From NCBI RefSeq assembly GCF_002220365.1, contig NZ_MTHB01000111.1:1-64000 (forward strand): a stretch of DNA of 64,000 bases. The letters run 5' to 3'. This stretch comes from Caballeronia sordidicola. GTDB lineage: Bacteria > Pseudomonadota > Gammaproteobacteria > Burkholderiales > Burkholderiaceae. Below, in pieces: positions 37,466 to 47,420 of the stretch. A program made the position numbers and the translations under genes. The stretch's first letter is position 1. Each line of letters starts with the position of its first letter. The notes beneath the pieces are model-generated. The model had not been told where the DNA came from and did not search any database. It saw only the letters and a program-made list of their open reading frames with translations.

Positions 37466-37936
37466 ATGTCCAAAAAGCCATCCCCCCCTCCGGTTGTTGC
37501 AGGCAGCGAGGAGTATCACTTCTCCGAGCAGATCGGCCACTTGCTGCGACGCGCATACCAGCGCCACGTCGCCATTTTCCAGGCGGCCATACCGGATTCC
37601 GATCTGACCGCGGCGCAGTTCGTCACGCTATGCGCGGTCAAGGAGCAACAATCCTGCTCGCTCAACGACATCGTCAAGGCGACAGCAATCGACCAGGCCA
37701 CCATCCGTGGCGTGGTCGAGCGTTTGAAAGCGCGTTCGCTGATCGTGGTCTCGCCCGACCCGCTGGACGGCCGCAAACTGCTCGTGCGCACGACGCCGGA
37801 GGGCCTGGCGCTGATTGACCAGACGGTGCCGTTTGCGAGGCAGGTGAGCGAACAGACTTATGGGGGGCTAAACCCGGCGGAGCGTGTTGCCATCGTTTAT
37901 CTGCTGCGCACCATGACACGGGCGGAAGATAATTGA
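37466..37936 (+). CDS. nicR: MarR-family repressor, NicR-like (left copy)
   Basis: About 156 residues from the ATG at 37466 (MSKKPSPPPVV). An in-frame GTG at 37445 is open but lies inside an operator-like GTGTACCC. The winged helix is seen as LNDIVKATAIDQATIRGVVERLKARSLI, with the MarR wing DPLDGRKLLVRTT. NicR of Pseudomonas is a MarR repressor of the nic genes relieved by 6-hydroxynicotinate. Gene position and similar size support that role here. It is convergent with the molybdopterin gene. A closely similar paralogue stands at the other end of the cluster. Confidence 0.78.
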   Translation: MSKKPSPPPVVAGSEEYHFSEQIGHLLRRAYQRHVAIFQAAIPDSDLTAAQFVTLCAVKEQQSCSLNDIVKATAIDQATIRGVVERLKARSLIVVSPDPLDGRKLLVRTTPEGLALIDQTVPFARQVSEQTYGGLNPAERVAIVYLLRTMTRAEDN

Positions 37937-38017
37937 CCGGGTACGTGCCTGTCACTCCGTATGGGAACGTGCGGCACTTACGGCACTTACGGCACGTACA
38001 GGCGCACTCCTACGCGC

Positions 38018-40288
38018 TCATCGATGCTCGGCAAGCGCCAGCGTTGCTGCGGCCTGCAGCGTGGCCCTGACAGCATCCGGTGTGAACGGTGGCTCGCGAA
38101 AGCGCACGCCGGTTGCATCGAATAACGCATTGGAGATAGCGGCCGCGCCGGGAAGTGAAGCGGACTCGCCGGAGCCAAGCGGCGGCTCGCCTTGCCTGTC
38201 CACCAGCACCACATCGACCGGGGGCAGCTCGGGGAATGTCAGGATCGGATAGCTGCCCCATTCCTTGCTTGCGACCAGACCATCGGTAAAGCGCACGCGC
38301 TCTTTCATCGTGCGGCTCAGGGTCTGGATCACGTTGCCGTGGACCTGATGGCGCACGCCGTCGGGATTGATCATGGTGCCCGTATCTTGACCGACGGTCA
38401 CTCGCTTGATGCGGATTTCTCCGCTGACTGTGTCGACTTCCAGATCGACGATCCACGCCGACCACGCCGCACCGAAACCCGGAAAGCGGCTATGCACATA
38501 CCGTGCGTACGCCACGCCGCGTCCTTGAAGAATACGTTCGCCTGTGTCGCGAGTCGGACGGCGTGCGGTTCGCGCTTGCCAGCCTGCCCGCTCCGCCACG
38601 GCCTCAAGCAGAGCCACCGCCCGGTCGTCCTTGAGATGACGCAACCGGAACGCCAGAGGATCGGCGCCGGTCTCGAACGCGAGTTCATCGATGAATACAT
38701 CATGGGCGAAGGAGTTCGGCAGCGCCGACACCCCTCTGAACCACGACGCCCTGACCAGCGGCGCCAGGTCGTGGCAGACGAAACGGCGATGCGCGAAGGT
38801 GTAGGGCGTAACCGCGGTCCGGTCGCCCATTTCAAAGACGCGCGGCTCGGCCGGCGTCGCGCCGGTGAGCAGCAGGGCGAGCAGGGGCGCATCGTTTGAC
38901 GGATAGCGCGTGGCGAACGTATAGCCCAGCGTGTCGCCGTAGCGGGACACCGTGCCGGTCACATCCACAACTTGCGCCGTGCCCTTGGGCTCCCACTGAT
39001 GTTCGTCCGCGCGCGATAGCTGGACCCGCACCGGCTGGCCCATCGCACGCGAGAGCAGGATTGCGTCGCCGGCAACGTCGTCCGCGCAATTTCGGCCATA
39101 GCACCCGGAGGCCTCCATGCGGACGATATCGATATCGGCTTCGTCCCGCTCGACCAGACGCGACAGGTCGTAGCGCAGGGTCTGCGGGTTCTGCGTGCCC
39201 GACCATACCGTGATGTGTCCGTCCTGATAGTCCGCGAGTGCGCAGGACGGCCCGATCGAGCCATGCATCTGGTAAGGCCAGACATAGCTGCGTGTCAGCG
39301 TGGTGGTGCCAGCCTGTCCTTGCACGCTTTCGACATCGCCTTCCTCCAGCAGCAGGCGCCGCTGGGCCGGAGCCTGGGCGATAGCCTCGGCGGGGTCATC
39401 GAGGGACGGCAGCGGCGGCAGCGGGCGCCACCGCACGCGTAGCGCACGCGCTGCGCGGATCGCCTGTTCTTCACGCTCGGCCACTACCCCGACGAAGTCG
39501 CCGATGACAACCACGCCACGCACGCCCGGCAGCGTATCGACGGATGTCCGGTCTACTTCAATCAGCGTCTTGCCGACGAACGCTCCGCAATCGTGTCCTG
39601 CATACGGTGGCCGCACGACGCGCCCGTGGAGCATGCCGGGCACGCGCATGTCGTGAACGAAGGTCAGCGTGCCGGTGGCCTTGGCAGGCAGATCGACGCG
39701 TGGTGTTGCCCGCCCGACAATCCGGTAGGTCGACGGATCTTTCACCACGACGGATGAGTCGATGGCAAGCAAGATCCGTTGCCCCTGCAGCAGTTCTCCG
39801 AAGCCGATGCGGGTGTTGTCTGGCGCCACGACATAACCGTCGTCGGTGGCAAGACTGGCGGCATCGATACCCCAACGCTCGGCTGCCAGTCCGATCAACA
39901 CGTGCCGCGCTTGCGCGGCAGCAAACCTGAGCGGCACGGCGGATATCTGGATGGTCGCGCTGGCGATGGTCGGCCCCTGGTTGGGCACTTGGGCGGAGTC
40001 GCCGAGGATCATCTTGACGTGCGGGACCGCCACGTCGAGTTCCTCCGCCACGATCTGCGCGAGCGACGTGCGGATGCCCGTGCCGAGATCGACGTGGCCG
40101 TTGAACGCCAGGATGCGGCCATCGTCCAGTATCGCGACAAAAATTTCCGGCGAGTCCTGAACGTAGGAAGACCCGCTGCCCGGTTGGCCAGGCGCGGGTT
40201 TTACCGGCGCGAGCGGCTGCCTGACGATGGTCAGGCAGCCGTTGCGCGCGAGCAGTTCACCTCGGGTGAGCGCTGCTGCAGTAGGCAT
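38018..40288 (-). CDS. nicB: Molybdopterin-binding subunit of nicotinate hydroxylase, stand-alone (NicB-type catalytic domain)
   Basis: A 756-residue xanthine-dehydrogenase-family large subunit without signal peptide. GHVDLGTGIRTSLAQIVAEE (64-83) is the N-terminal cofactor segment, QNPQTLRYDL a middle motif, and GSGES at 705-709 supplies the catalytic glutamate (E708). It covers the whole molybdopterin part of NicB but lacks the cytochrome c tail of the ~1,190-residue Pseudomonas NicB. The tri-haem part is in the gene at 47411-50203. It would need NicA for its iron-sulfur clusters. It follows the transporter gene by 66 bases on the same strand. An alternative is an isoquinoline 1-oxidoreductase-like enzyme, but context favours nicotinate. 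Confidence 0.85.
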   Translation of the reverse strand: MPTAAALTRGELLARNGCLTIVRQPLAPVKPAPGQPGSGSSYVQDSPEIFVAILDDGRILAFNGHVDLGTGIRTSLAQIVAEELDVAVPHVKMILGDSAQVPNQGPTIASATIQISAVPLRFAAAQARHVLIGLAAERWGIDAASLATDDGYVVAPDNTRIGFGELLQGQRILLAIDSSVVVKDPSTYRIVGRATPRVDLPAKATGTLTFVHDMRVPGMLHGRVVRPPYAGHDCGAFVGKTLIEVDRTSVDTLPGVRGVVVIGDFVGVVAEREEQAIRAARALRVRWRPLPPLPSLDDPAEAIAQAPAQRRLLLEEGDVESVQGQAGTTTLTRSYVWPYQMHGSIGPSCALADYQDGHITVWSGTQNPQTLRYDLSRLVERDEADIDIVRMEASGCYGRNCADDVAGDAILLSRAMGQPVRVQLSRADEHQWEPKGTAQVVDVTGTVSRYGDTLGYTFATRYPSNDAPLLALLLTGATPAEPRVFEMGDRTAVTPYTFAHRRFVCHDLAPLVRASWFRGVSALPNSFAHDVFIDELAFETGADPLAFRLRHLKDDRAVALLEAVAERAGWQARTARRPTRDTGERILQGRGVAYARYVHSRFPGFGAAWSAWIVDLEVDTVSGEIRIKRVTVGQDTGTMINPDGVRHQVHGNVIQTLSRTMKERVRFTDGLVASKEWGSYPILTFPELPPVDVVLVDRQGEPPLGSGESASLPGAAAISNALFDATGVRFREPPFTPDAVRATLQAAATLALAEHR

Positions 40289-40354
40289 GACGATTCCTGA
40301 AAATGCCGCTCTAGTCGACTAAACCGCTTCAACAACCAGCTTTAACGCTTGCCT

Positions 40355-41671
40355 TCACCGATTAACGATACGCTTGGGCATCGCCAACACCAAGAGGCAG
40401 CCCGCCAGCATGCAGATGCCGAAGGTGATCAATCCGGCGCTCATGCTGTGGGTCGCGTCCTTCATCCAGCCCAGCACGTAGGTGCTGGCAAAGCCGCCCA
40501 GGTTTGCGATCGAGCAGGCGAACGCGATCCCCGCGGCAGCCGCCGTGCCCCGCAGGAACGTGGAGGGCAGTGCCCAGACTACCGGCATGGCCGCGGCGAC
40601 GCCGGCATTTGCGATCGACAGCAGGATCACGGTGATCGCCGTGTTGCCGCTGAAGAACGTGCTCGCGATCAGGCCGAACGCGGTGCAGGCGAAAGGTACG
40701 ACGATATGCCAGCGGCGTTCGCGGTGCTTGTCCGAACTCGCGCCCGTTACCAGCATCATGATCACGGCCAGCGCATTCGGTATGGCGGTCAGCATGCCGA
40801 TCTCGAGCGCGCTCTTCACGCCGGAATCGCGAATGATCGTCGGCAGCCAGAAGCTGATCGCATAGGTGCCGAGCAGCACGCACAAATCGATGAGACCCAG
40901 CGCCCATACTTTCGGGTCCGTGAATGCATCACGCAGCCGATGACCCTTGCCGTCGTGAGACTCCTGCGCGAGATCGTGCTTCAGGCGCAGGCGTTCGTCG
41001 CCGTTCAGGAACTTCGCCGACTCCACCGTATTGGGCAGGTAGAAAAACACCAGCACGCCGAGCACGATCGAGGGCAACGCTTCGATCCCGAACAACCACT
41101 GCCATCCTTGCCAACCATGCATGCCGTCGAAAAAAGTCAGGATCCAGCCCGACAACGGACCGCCGATCAGGCTCGACAGCGGCAGCCCCATCATGAAGAG
41201 CGCGATGATCTTGCTGCGCCGCGCGTCGGGAAACCAGTTCGTCAGATACAGCAGCACACCCGGCAGGAAGCCAGCTTCTGCCACGCCCAACAAGAAGCGC
41301 AGCGTATAGAACTGGCCCGGCGTCTTGACGAACATCGTGAGCCCGGAAAGGATGCCCCACGTGACCATGATCCGCGCGATCCAGAGCTTCGCACCCACCT
41401 TCTGCAGGATCAGGTTGCTGGGCACTTCGAACAGGATATAGCCGACAAAAAAGAGGCCTGCGCCCAATCCGTAGACGGTCTCGCTGAAATGAAGCGAGTC
41501 GAGCATCTGCAGCTTCGCCAGACCGACGTTCACGCGATCCAGATAGGCTGAGAAATAGCAGAGGCAGAAGAACGGGATCAGCCGCCAGGTGAGTTTCTTG
41601 TACAACTCGCGTTCTGCCTGTGCGTCGGTGTGCAGCGTGCCGCGCAAAGTGTCTATTGATGGGGTCGACAA
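40355..41671 (-). CDS. nicT: MFS transporter, probable nicotinate or 6-hydroxynicotinate permease
   Basis: A 438-residue major facilitator of the anion:cation symporter branch with 12 predicted helices. IPFFCLCYFSAYLDRVNVGLA is the family's TM1 motif, and ARRSKIIALFMMGLPLSS lies in the mid loop. There is no ATG near the start. A TTG at 41671 has AGGAG 7 bases upstream and is preferred to a TTG six codons earlier (41689). It is homologous in type and position to NicT, the proposed 6-hydroxynicotinate transporter of Pseudomonas nic clusters. It lies between nicF and the molybdopterin gene on the same strand. Confidence 0.82.
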   Translation of the reverse strand: MSTPSIDTLRGTLHTDAQAERELYKKLTWRLIPFFCLCYFSAYLDRVNVGLAKLQMLDSLHFSETVYGLGAGLFFVGYILFEVPSNLILQKVGAKLWIARIMVTWGILSGLTMFVKTPGQFYTLRFLLGVAEAGFLPGVLLYLTNWFPDARRSKIIALFMMGLPLSSLIGGPLSGWILTFFDGMHGWQGWQWLFGIEALPSIVLGVLVFFYLPNTVESAKFLNGDERLRLKHDLAQESHDGKGHRLRDAFTDPKVWALGLIDLCVLLGTYAISFWLPTIIRDSGVKSALEIGMLTAIPNALAVIMMLVTGASSDKHRERRWHIVVPFACTAFGLIASTFFSGNTAITVILLSIANAGVAAAMPVVWALPSTFLRGTAAAAGIAFACSIANLGGFASTYVLGWMKDATHSMSAGLITFGICMLAGCLLVLAMPKRIVNR

Positions 41672-41803
41672 GTCGTGTCTCCTGGACAATCAGTGGTTCG
41701 CATTACTTTCAAAGTTACGAAATCAAAATCAGGAATGCAACAATTTTCTGACAAAAATACTATATAAATCAATGACTTATAATTAGCATTAAGGCGTGAT
41801 GAT

Positions 41804-41832
41804 GCGTCCCGCGGGCTGAACCCGGAGGACGC
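41804..41832 (-). terminator. Weak hairpin after nicF
   Basis: GCGTCC...GGACGC with an inner CGGG/CCCG stem around CTGAA, 44 bases past the nicF stop. There is no T-run on the downstream side, so it may only attenuate read-through into the transporter gene. Confidence 0.35.
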
Positions 41833-41875
41833 TGGAGCGCTAAACTGAAGTGGTTAAAAGCGGATGATCGAGTGC

Positions 41876-42520
41876 TTAGGCCTGGCGTTTTTCGATACTC
41901 GCAAGCGCTTCGTCGAGCGTCATGACCGCGGCATATTTTTGTTGCATGTCGAAGAGATTCGCATCGTGCGGACCGATCGCCCGGTCGCCGACGCAATCGG
42001 ACACAACCAGCGGACGGAAACCATGCGACATCGCATCGACCACGCTTGCGCGTACGCATCCACTCGTGACTGCACCGGCCACGATCAACGTCTGCACCGC
42101 ACGCTGCGATAACCACGGCGCGAGTTGCGTGCCGAAGAACGCGGACGGCACGGTCTTGCGCACGACCAGTTCGCCCGCTGCTGGCGTCAGCTCAGGCACG
42201 ATTGCGCTGTTCGGATGGTTTTCAGTGAGCGTCGCCATGCCCGGCACTTTCAGCGAAAACACGTTGTCGTCGCTGCCGTCTGCCGCGTACACAATGCGGC
42301 TGTGCGCCACCGGCCAGCCATGCCGGCGTGCGGCGGCCAACAAGTGCACCGTGCGTTCGATAGCGGGCGCAATGTTGCCGCCGCCGAAGGTCTTGGGGTC
42401 AGCGAAGCCGACCACGAAGTCGACAATCAACAAGCCGATATTGCCTTGCACCGGCAACGGCGTGCCGAATCCCTGCTGTTTGTACACGCCCGATTCGGCA
42501 TGGCTCTGGATGTCGCTCAT
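41876..42520 (-). CDS. nicF: Maleamate amidohydrolase
   Basis: A 214-residue isochorismatase-fold hydrolase that deaminates maleamate to maleate and ammonia in nicotinate breakdown. The cysteine-hydrolase triad is visible: D34 in LIVDFVVGFAD, K122 in VVRKTVPSAFFGT and C155 in AGAVTSGCVRASVVDAM. SAFFGT after the lysine is typical of NicF-type members. It is the last of four leftward nic genes (E-D-X-F), 24 bases after nicX. Confidence 0.93.
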   Translation of the reverse strand: MSDIQSHAESGVYKQQGFGTPLPVQGNIGLLIVDFVVGFADPKTFGGGNIAPAIERTVHLLAAARRHGWPVAHSRIVYAADGSDDNVFSLKVPGMATLTENHPNSAIVPELTPAAGELVVRKTVPSAFFGTQLAPWLSQRAVQTLIVAGAVTSGCVRASVVDAMSHGFRPLVVSDCVGDRAIGPHDANLFDMQQKYAAVMTLDEALASIEKRQA

Positions 42521-42544
42521 TCAAACTCTCCGCATGTAGATGTT

Positions 42545-43579
42545 CTATCGGTCCATTACCACGCCATCGCGGACCACGGCTTCGCCATCGAGCATCACGT
42601 CGCAATGGCGCAGGGGGATGTCGATGTGACACGTGGTCGTGCGCTTGCCGCCAGCCTCATTGTTCGGTCCAAGCGAAAACAGGAAGTTGCCTTCGAACGC
42701 GCGGGCATCCATGCCGATGGTCGCCTCGCGGTCATACAGTCCGAGCGTCGACCAGCGTGCGCGAGGCTGCAAACCCCAGCCGATATGCGAGATTGCATAA
42801 CCTTCGGGATCGTTGAACGAGGCCATGTAGTCGCTTAGCAAGGCCGCGTCCACGCCGCCATCGATGCGCGTGGCGTAACCGTTTTCCACGGTCAGCGTGA
42901 TCGGATCGTTCACGTACTTTTTCTGCGGCAGCAAGATGTCGCCGCGATCGATCACGATCTGGCCGCTCGCTTGTCCCTCGTTCGGGAACGTCAGCACAAA
43001 ACCGCTTGGCCAGTGATCCCAGCGCCCCGGTTCATCGACGAAACCGTACTCGGAGATAGCGGGAAACTCGCCCAGCGGGCACACGAGTTCCGTGCCCGCT
43101 TTTGATTTGACGCGCATTTCGCGCGACGCCTTGATCCGCTCCGCTGCCGCCCGCACGCGGGTGCGATCGGCTTCGGTGGGTACAAGCCGCGCGAGTACTT
43201 CGGGCGGTTCGACGGCGAGCAGGATCTTTGTGCCGGTTGCGAGGATCTCGTGCTGCTCGGGCGAGAACAACAAGGTCATCAGGTCGAGCACGAGATCGCT
43301 CGCCTTCAACGCGGCAATAGCGGCCAGGTTGCCGGTGAGAGGCGTGGTGCCGAGATACGCGAGCGAGTCGCGGCTCAGGGCCTTTTCGCCGTTTACCGGC
43401 AGCAGGTCGAGCCGGTTGACGATCGCGCCCATCGACTGCGTGGCGATCAGTGCGCTTGAAAGCGTTTGTGGATGCGTGGACGCGCTGGTGAGGATGGTGA
43501 CGGTCTGGCCGGCCTGCAGCTTCGACAACGTCAGTACCTGCTTCCATGCGGCGATCATTTCGTAATCGCTGATTGGCAT
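42545..43579 (-). CDS. nicX: 2,5-dihydroxypyridine 5,6-dioxygenase
   Basis: A 344-residue non-haem Fe(II) dioxygenase that opens 2,5-dihydroxypyridine to N-formylmaleamate. The metal ligands I recall for the Pseudomonas enzyme, Glu177, His318 and Asp320, fall at exactly these residue numbers here (SEYGF and TTCHIDIPLRH). His189 in RWDHW is also kept. The length equals the family norm. It is co-transcribed with nicD upstream and nicF downstream. Confidence 0.95.
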   Translation of the reverse strand: MPISDYEMIAAWKQVLTLSKLQAGQTVTILTSASTHPQTLSSALIATQSMGAIVNRLDLLPVNGEKALSRDSLAYLGTTPLTGNLAAIAALKASDLVLDLMTLLFSPEQHEILATGTKILLAVEPPEVLARLVPTEADRTRVRAAAERIKASREMRVKSKAGTELVCPLGEFPAISEYGFVDEPGRWDHWPSGFVLTFPNEGQASGQIVIDRGDILLPQKKYVNDPITLTVENGYATRIDGGVDAALLSDYMASFNDPEGYAISHIGWGLQPRARWSTLGLYDREATIGMDARAFEGNFLFSLGPNNEAGGKRTTTCHIDIPLRHCDVMLDGEAVVRDGVVMDR

Positions 43580-43633
43580 GTTGACTCCTGAAGAATGAGT
43601 GTCAGTGTCGGCTCGTCTTGGGTCGTGCCTGGG

Positions 43634-44461
43634 CTAGACGAGTTTTGCGCCGAGGAAATCGCCGAAGGCTTCATAGAAGCCGGCTTCGTTATCCCACGGA
43701 ATCATGTGGCCGGCATCCGGCACGCGGCTGTGCAGCAGTCCAGGGCTGAGCGTCTGCATTTCCTGCACGTCAACGTCCAGCACCACGTCGCCGCGCGCAG
43801 CGGTGATCAGCAGTGAAGGTACGCGAAGCAGCGGCAGGTCGGCGTGGATGTCGTCAGTATGAAAGCCTTCGAACGACGTCAGCATGCCGCGTTCATCGCA
43901 GGTATGCAGCCATTGCGCGCGCACACGCAACTGGTCTTCGGTCCAGGTCGGGCAGAAAGCGCGCATGCCGTCGGCGTCAATGCCTTTCAATGCCAGGCGG
44001 ATCGAATCCACGTACCACGGCAGCTTCGCCGGATACGCACGGCGGCCCGGACCGGACACCGGCGGGTCAACCAGCACCGTGCGCGTCAGGCCCTTCGGCG
44101 CGCTGCGGGCAGCACGGATCGCGATGCGGGCGCCCATGGAGTGACCGACAAGCGCATAGTGTTCAAGGCCGAGCGCTTCAGCGAGTGCGATGACATCGGC
44201 GGCTTGCGCGTCGAGGCTGTAGTCAAGCGTCGACGATGCTTCGGACAAACCGCGGCCGCGTACATCGAGCACATAGGTATCGAACTGGCGGCCAAGCGTC
44301 TCGCCGACAAAACCCCACGTGGCCGCCGGGCTGGTAATGCCCGGAATCACGATCACGGCGGGACGGCCGGCGAGTACGCCTTCCGTGCCGCCGTAGCGCA
44401 GGTAGTGCTGGCGGATGCCGTTGGCGTTGACGTTCGCGCCGTAGAGAAAAGTTGAGTTCAT
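43634..44461 (-). CDS. nicD: N-formylmaleamate deformylase
   Basis: A 275-residue alpha/beta hydrolase that removes formate from N-formylmaleamate. The nucleophile is S108 in VGHSMGAR, the histidine is H252 in PDAGHMIPWDNEA, and the oxyanion segment is IPGITSPAATWGF. The ATG at 44461 yields the short conserved opening (ANVNANGIRQHYLRYGG). A longer open frame up to 44626 runs through a 12-bp tandem repeat and into nicE, so it is rejected. An ATG at 44491 is a less likely alternative. Confidence 0.92.
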   Translation of the reverse strand: MNSTFLYGANVNANGIRQHYLRYGGTEGVLAGRPAVIVIPGITSPAATWGFVGETLGRQFDTYVLDVRGRGLSEASSTLDYSLDAQAADVIALAEALGLEHYALVGHSMGARIAIRAARSAPKGLTRTVLVDPPVSGPGRRAYPAKLPWYVDSIRLALKGIDADGMRAFCPTWTEDQLRVRAQWLHTCDERGMLTSFEGFHTDDIHADLPLLRVPSLLITAARGDVVLDVDVQEMQTLSPGLLHSRVPDAGHMIPWDNEAGFYEAFGDFLGAKLV

Positions 44462-44507
44462 CGCGGAGTCCGTTGATGGATCGAAAGCCATGCGTCGAAA
44501 GCTATCG

Positions 44508-44543
44508 GTAAGCAGCTCAGTAAGCGGATCAGTAAGCGGATCA
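44508..44543. repeat. Three 12-bp tandem repeats spanning the nicE stop
   Basis: GTAAGCAGCTCA, then two exact GTAAGCGGATCA units. The last unit contains the nicE stop codon (TCA on the plus strand). On the coding strand the stop and the next nine bases are thus copied in frame, giving three in-phase TGA-like units in the nicE-nicD gap. Confidence 0.85.
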
Positions 44544-45293
44544 ATAAGCGCCAGACAGCAGCGCGCCCGCACCCGGCACCACGCGCTCGAGATCCAGCTC
44601 GCGCAGCATGGCGTAGGTCGTGGCAATGGCGGCAGTAATGACCGGCTTGCCCGTCATTGCCTCGACTTGCGGCACTGCGGCGAGCGACGGCATCTGCACG
44701 CAGGCCGACAAGACGATCGCATCGACGTCCTGATAGGGCAGGGTTTTCACGATATCCGGCAACAGCCTCGGGTCGTGACGGCCGACATCCAGATTGTCGG
44801 GAATCTCAAGGGCCCGAAAGGCGACGACTTCAAAACCCTCATTGCGGATGTAGTCCACGACCAGTTCGGTCAGCGGCAACATGTACGGCGCAACCACCAC
44901 GACGCGCTTGGCCCCGATGACCTTCAAAGCGTCGACCAGCGCGCCCGCGCTGGTGATGACCGGCGCGGCGCCGCCGTTCTCGACGGTGCGCTCGTGAAGC
45001 CGCTTTTGCGACACGCGGTGGTAACCATGTCCCATCGCCATGATTGCCACCAGGCACGCATAACCGAGCACGTCCACGCGCGCGTCGCTGAGCTCCAGCG
45101 CGCATCGGTCCGATTCCGCGTCCATGGCCGCGAGCTCCTCCTTGACCACTTTTTTCATGCGCATGCGGCTGGAATGGAACGTGAAACGCTCCGGGCGGAT
45201 GCTCTGGCGCGCAAGCAGCATGGCAGGTATTTCGGTTTCCATCGTCGTGTTCGAGCTCGGCAAGATCTGGCCGATGCGAAAGGTCTTGGTCAT
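44541..45293 (-). CDS. nicE: Maleate cis-trans isomerase
   Basis: A 250-residue Asp/Glu racemase-superfamily enzyme that turns maleate into fumarate, the last step of the pathway. The two catalytic cysteines are C80 (LGYACLVAIM) and C198 (LSACVQMPS), matching the spacing of characterised maleate isomerases. PSSNTTMETEIP at 12-23 is the substrate-binding loop. It is the first gene of the leftward nic operon, and a promoter with an embedded operator lies about 80 bases upstream. Confidence 0.94.
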   Translation of the reverse strand: MTKTFRIGQILPSSNTTMETEIPAMLLARQSIRPERFTFHSSRMRMKKVVKEELAAMDAESDRCALELSDARVDVLGYACLVAIMAMGHGYHRVSQKRLHERTVENGGAAPVITSAGALVDALKVIGAKRVVVVAPYMLPLTELVVDYIRNEGFEVVAFRALEIPDNLDVGRHDPRLLPDIVKTLPYQDVDAIVLSACVQMPSLAAVPQVEAMTGKPVITAAIATTYAMLRELDLERVVPGAGALLSGAY

Positions 45294-45372
45294 CCAGTCG
45301 ACTCCATATGTCTTGGGCCACGCGCGGCGGCTTGGTTAGTCTGGCAAAAGTTGCGGCAATCTGATTCGATAA

Positions 45373-45401
45373 AGTCTAGTGTACACATTGGAATTTAACA
45401 A
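45373..45401 (-). promoter_or_regulatory. nicE promoter
   Basis: On the minus strand TTGTTA (45401-45396) and TAGACT (45378-45373) are separated by exactly 17 bases. The NicR-like operator occupies the -10 half of the spacer, so a bound repressor would block RNA polymerase. Both boxes match the consensus in four of six positions. Confidence 0.55.
45378..45390 (-). promoter_or_regulatory. Putative NicR operator 1 (nicE side)
   Basis: CAATGTGTACACT on the minus strand. The core GTGTACAC (45379-45386) is its own reverse complement. The same 13-mer occurs in opposite orientation at 45531-45543, so each divergent promoter has one copy facing its own gene. Confidence 0.6.
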
Positions 45402-45530
45402 GATTCCGAAAACATTTTTTAATGGTGCATGCATGCTTTGGATTGGTGAAAACCCTTATAAAATGCACATATAAAGGGATAAATCGCACCTGAACCGATT
45501 CAATGCAAATTTTCTTTACTCAAAAAAATT

Positions 45531-45543
45531 CAATGTGTACACT
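45531..45543 (+). promoter_or_regulatory. Putative NicR operator 2 (nicC side)
   Basis: CAATGTGTACACT on the plus strand, identical to operator 1 and about 70 bases before the nicC start. TCAATATAGG directly after it could supply a -10 element, but I see no good -35 box. The surrounding gap 45294-45611 is AT-rich and contains no gene. Confidence 0.6.
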
Positions 45544-45551
45544 CAATATAG

Positions 45552-46772
<1,221 letters not shown>

Positions 46773-46854
46773 TATTTCGACCCGGCCGCCTCAGTAGTGC
46801 CTGGATGAGCTGTCCAGGCATCGCTAAAAGCGGTCTTGATTCGATGACTTGAAA

Positions 46855-47364
46855 ATGAGCGTGTCTGCCTCCGCACCATCGGTTTCCGGACCATTGACGC
46901 TGACTGTCAACGGCAGCACTCGCACGGTCGACGTGACCCGCGACACGCCCTTGCTATACGTTCTGCGCAACGACTTCGAACTGAACGGGCCGAAGTACGG
47001 TTGCGGTCTCGGCCAGTGCGGTGCGTGCACGGTGCTGCTGGACGGCGGTCCTGCACGTTCATGTGTCGTGCCGGTTGCGGCGGCTATCGGACGCGAGACG
47101 CTCACGCTGGAAGGGCTTGGAACGCCGGACGCGCTGCATCCGATCCAGCGGGCTTTTATCGATGAACAGGCAGCGCAATGCGGCTACTGCCTCAACGGCA
47201 TGATCATGAGCACGAAGGCGCTGCTTGATCGCAACCCCGAGCCTGATGACAATGATATCCGCGACGCGCTGCGCTTTAACCTGTGCCGTTGCGGCACGCA
47301 CATTGAAATCATGAAGGCAGTGCATCGCGCGGCCGAGTATCTGAAACGCGAACAAAAGCGCTGA
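46855..47364 (+). CDS. nicA: Nicotinate hydroxylase small [2Fe-2S] subunit
   Basis: A 169-residue xanthine-dehydrogenase-family iron-sulfur subunit. The first, plant-type cluster is held by C50, C55, C58 and C70 (YGCGLGQCGACTV ... SC). The second is held by C109, C112, C144 and C146 (QCGYC ... NLCRCG). Electrons from the molybdenum site pass through these to cytochrome c. The ATG at 46855 was chosen over an in-frame TTG two codons earlier. It lies between nicC and the cytochrome-bearing gene. Confidence 0.92.
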   Translation: MSVSASAPSVSGPLTLTVNGSTRTVDVTRDTPLLYVLRNDFELNGPKYGCGLGQCGACTVLLDGGPARSCVVPVAAAIGRETLTLEGLGTPDALHPIQRAFIDEQAAQCGYCLNGMIMSTKALLDRNPEPDDNDIRDALRFNLCRCGTHIEIMKAVHRAAEYLKREQKR

Positions 47365-47377
47365 TTCGTTGGACCCC

Positions 47378-47420
47378 ATGTAATGGACGCCCTGTAATGG
47401 ACCCGAGGTAATGGACGCCG
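47378..47420 (+). promoter_or_regulatory. Chained start-stop codons from three 14-bp tandem repeats before the cytochrome gene
   Basis: Three 14-bp units begin at 47379, 47393 and 47407, each containing TAATGGAC. ATG-TAA at 47378 is followed by ATG 47383 (four codons, stop overlapping the next ATG), ATG 47397 (four codons, same overlap) and ATG 47411, the long ORF. No Shine-Dalgarno sequence is clear. Ribosomes ending nicA at 47364 could reach the gene by repeated reinitiation. Confidence 0.6.

Noticed and set aside
41774..41779. TATAAT on the plus strand between nicF and nicT
   Set aside because: No -35 partner and no rightward gene follows. It is an AT-rich coincidence.
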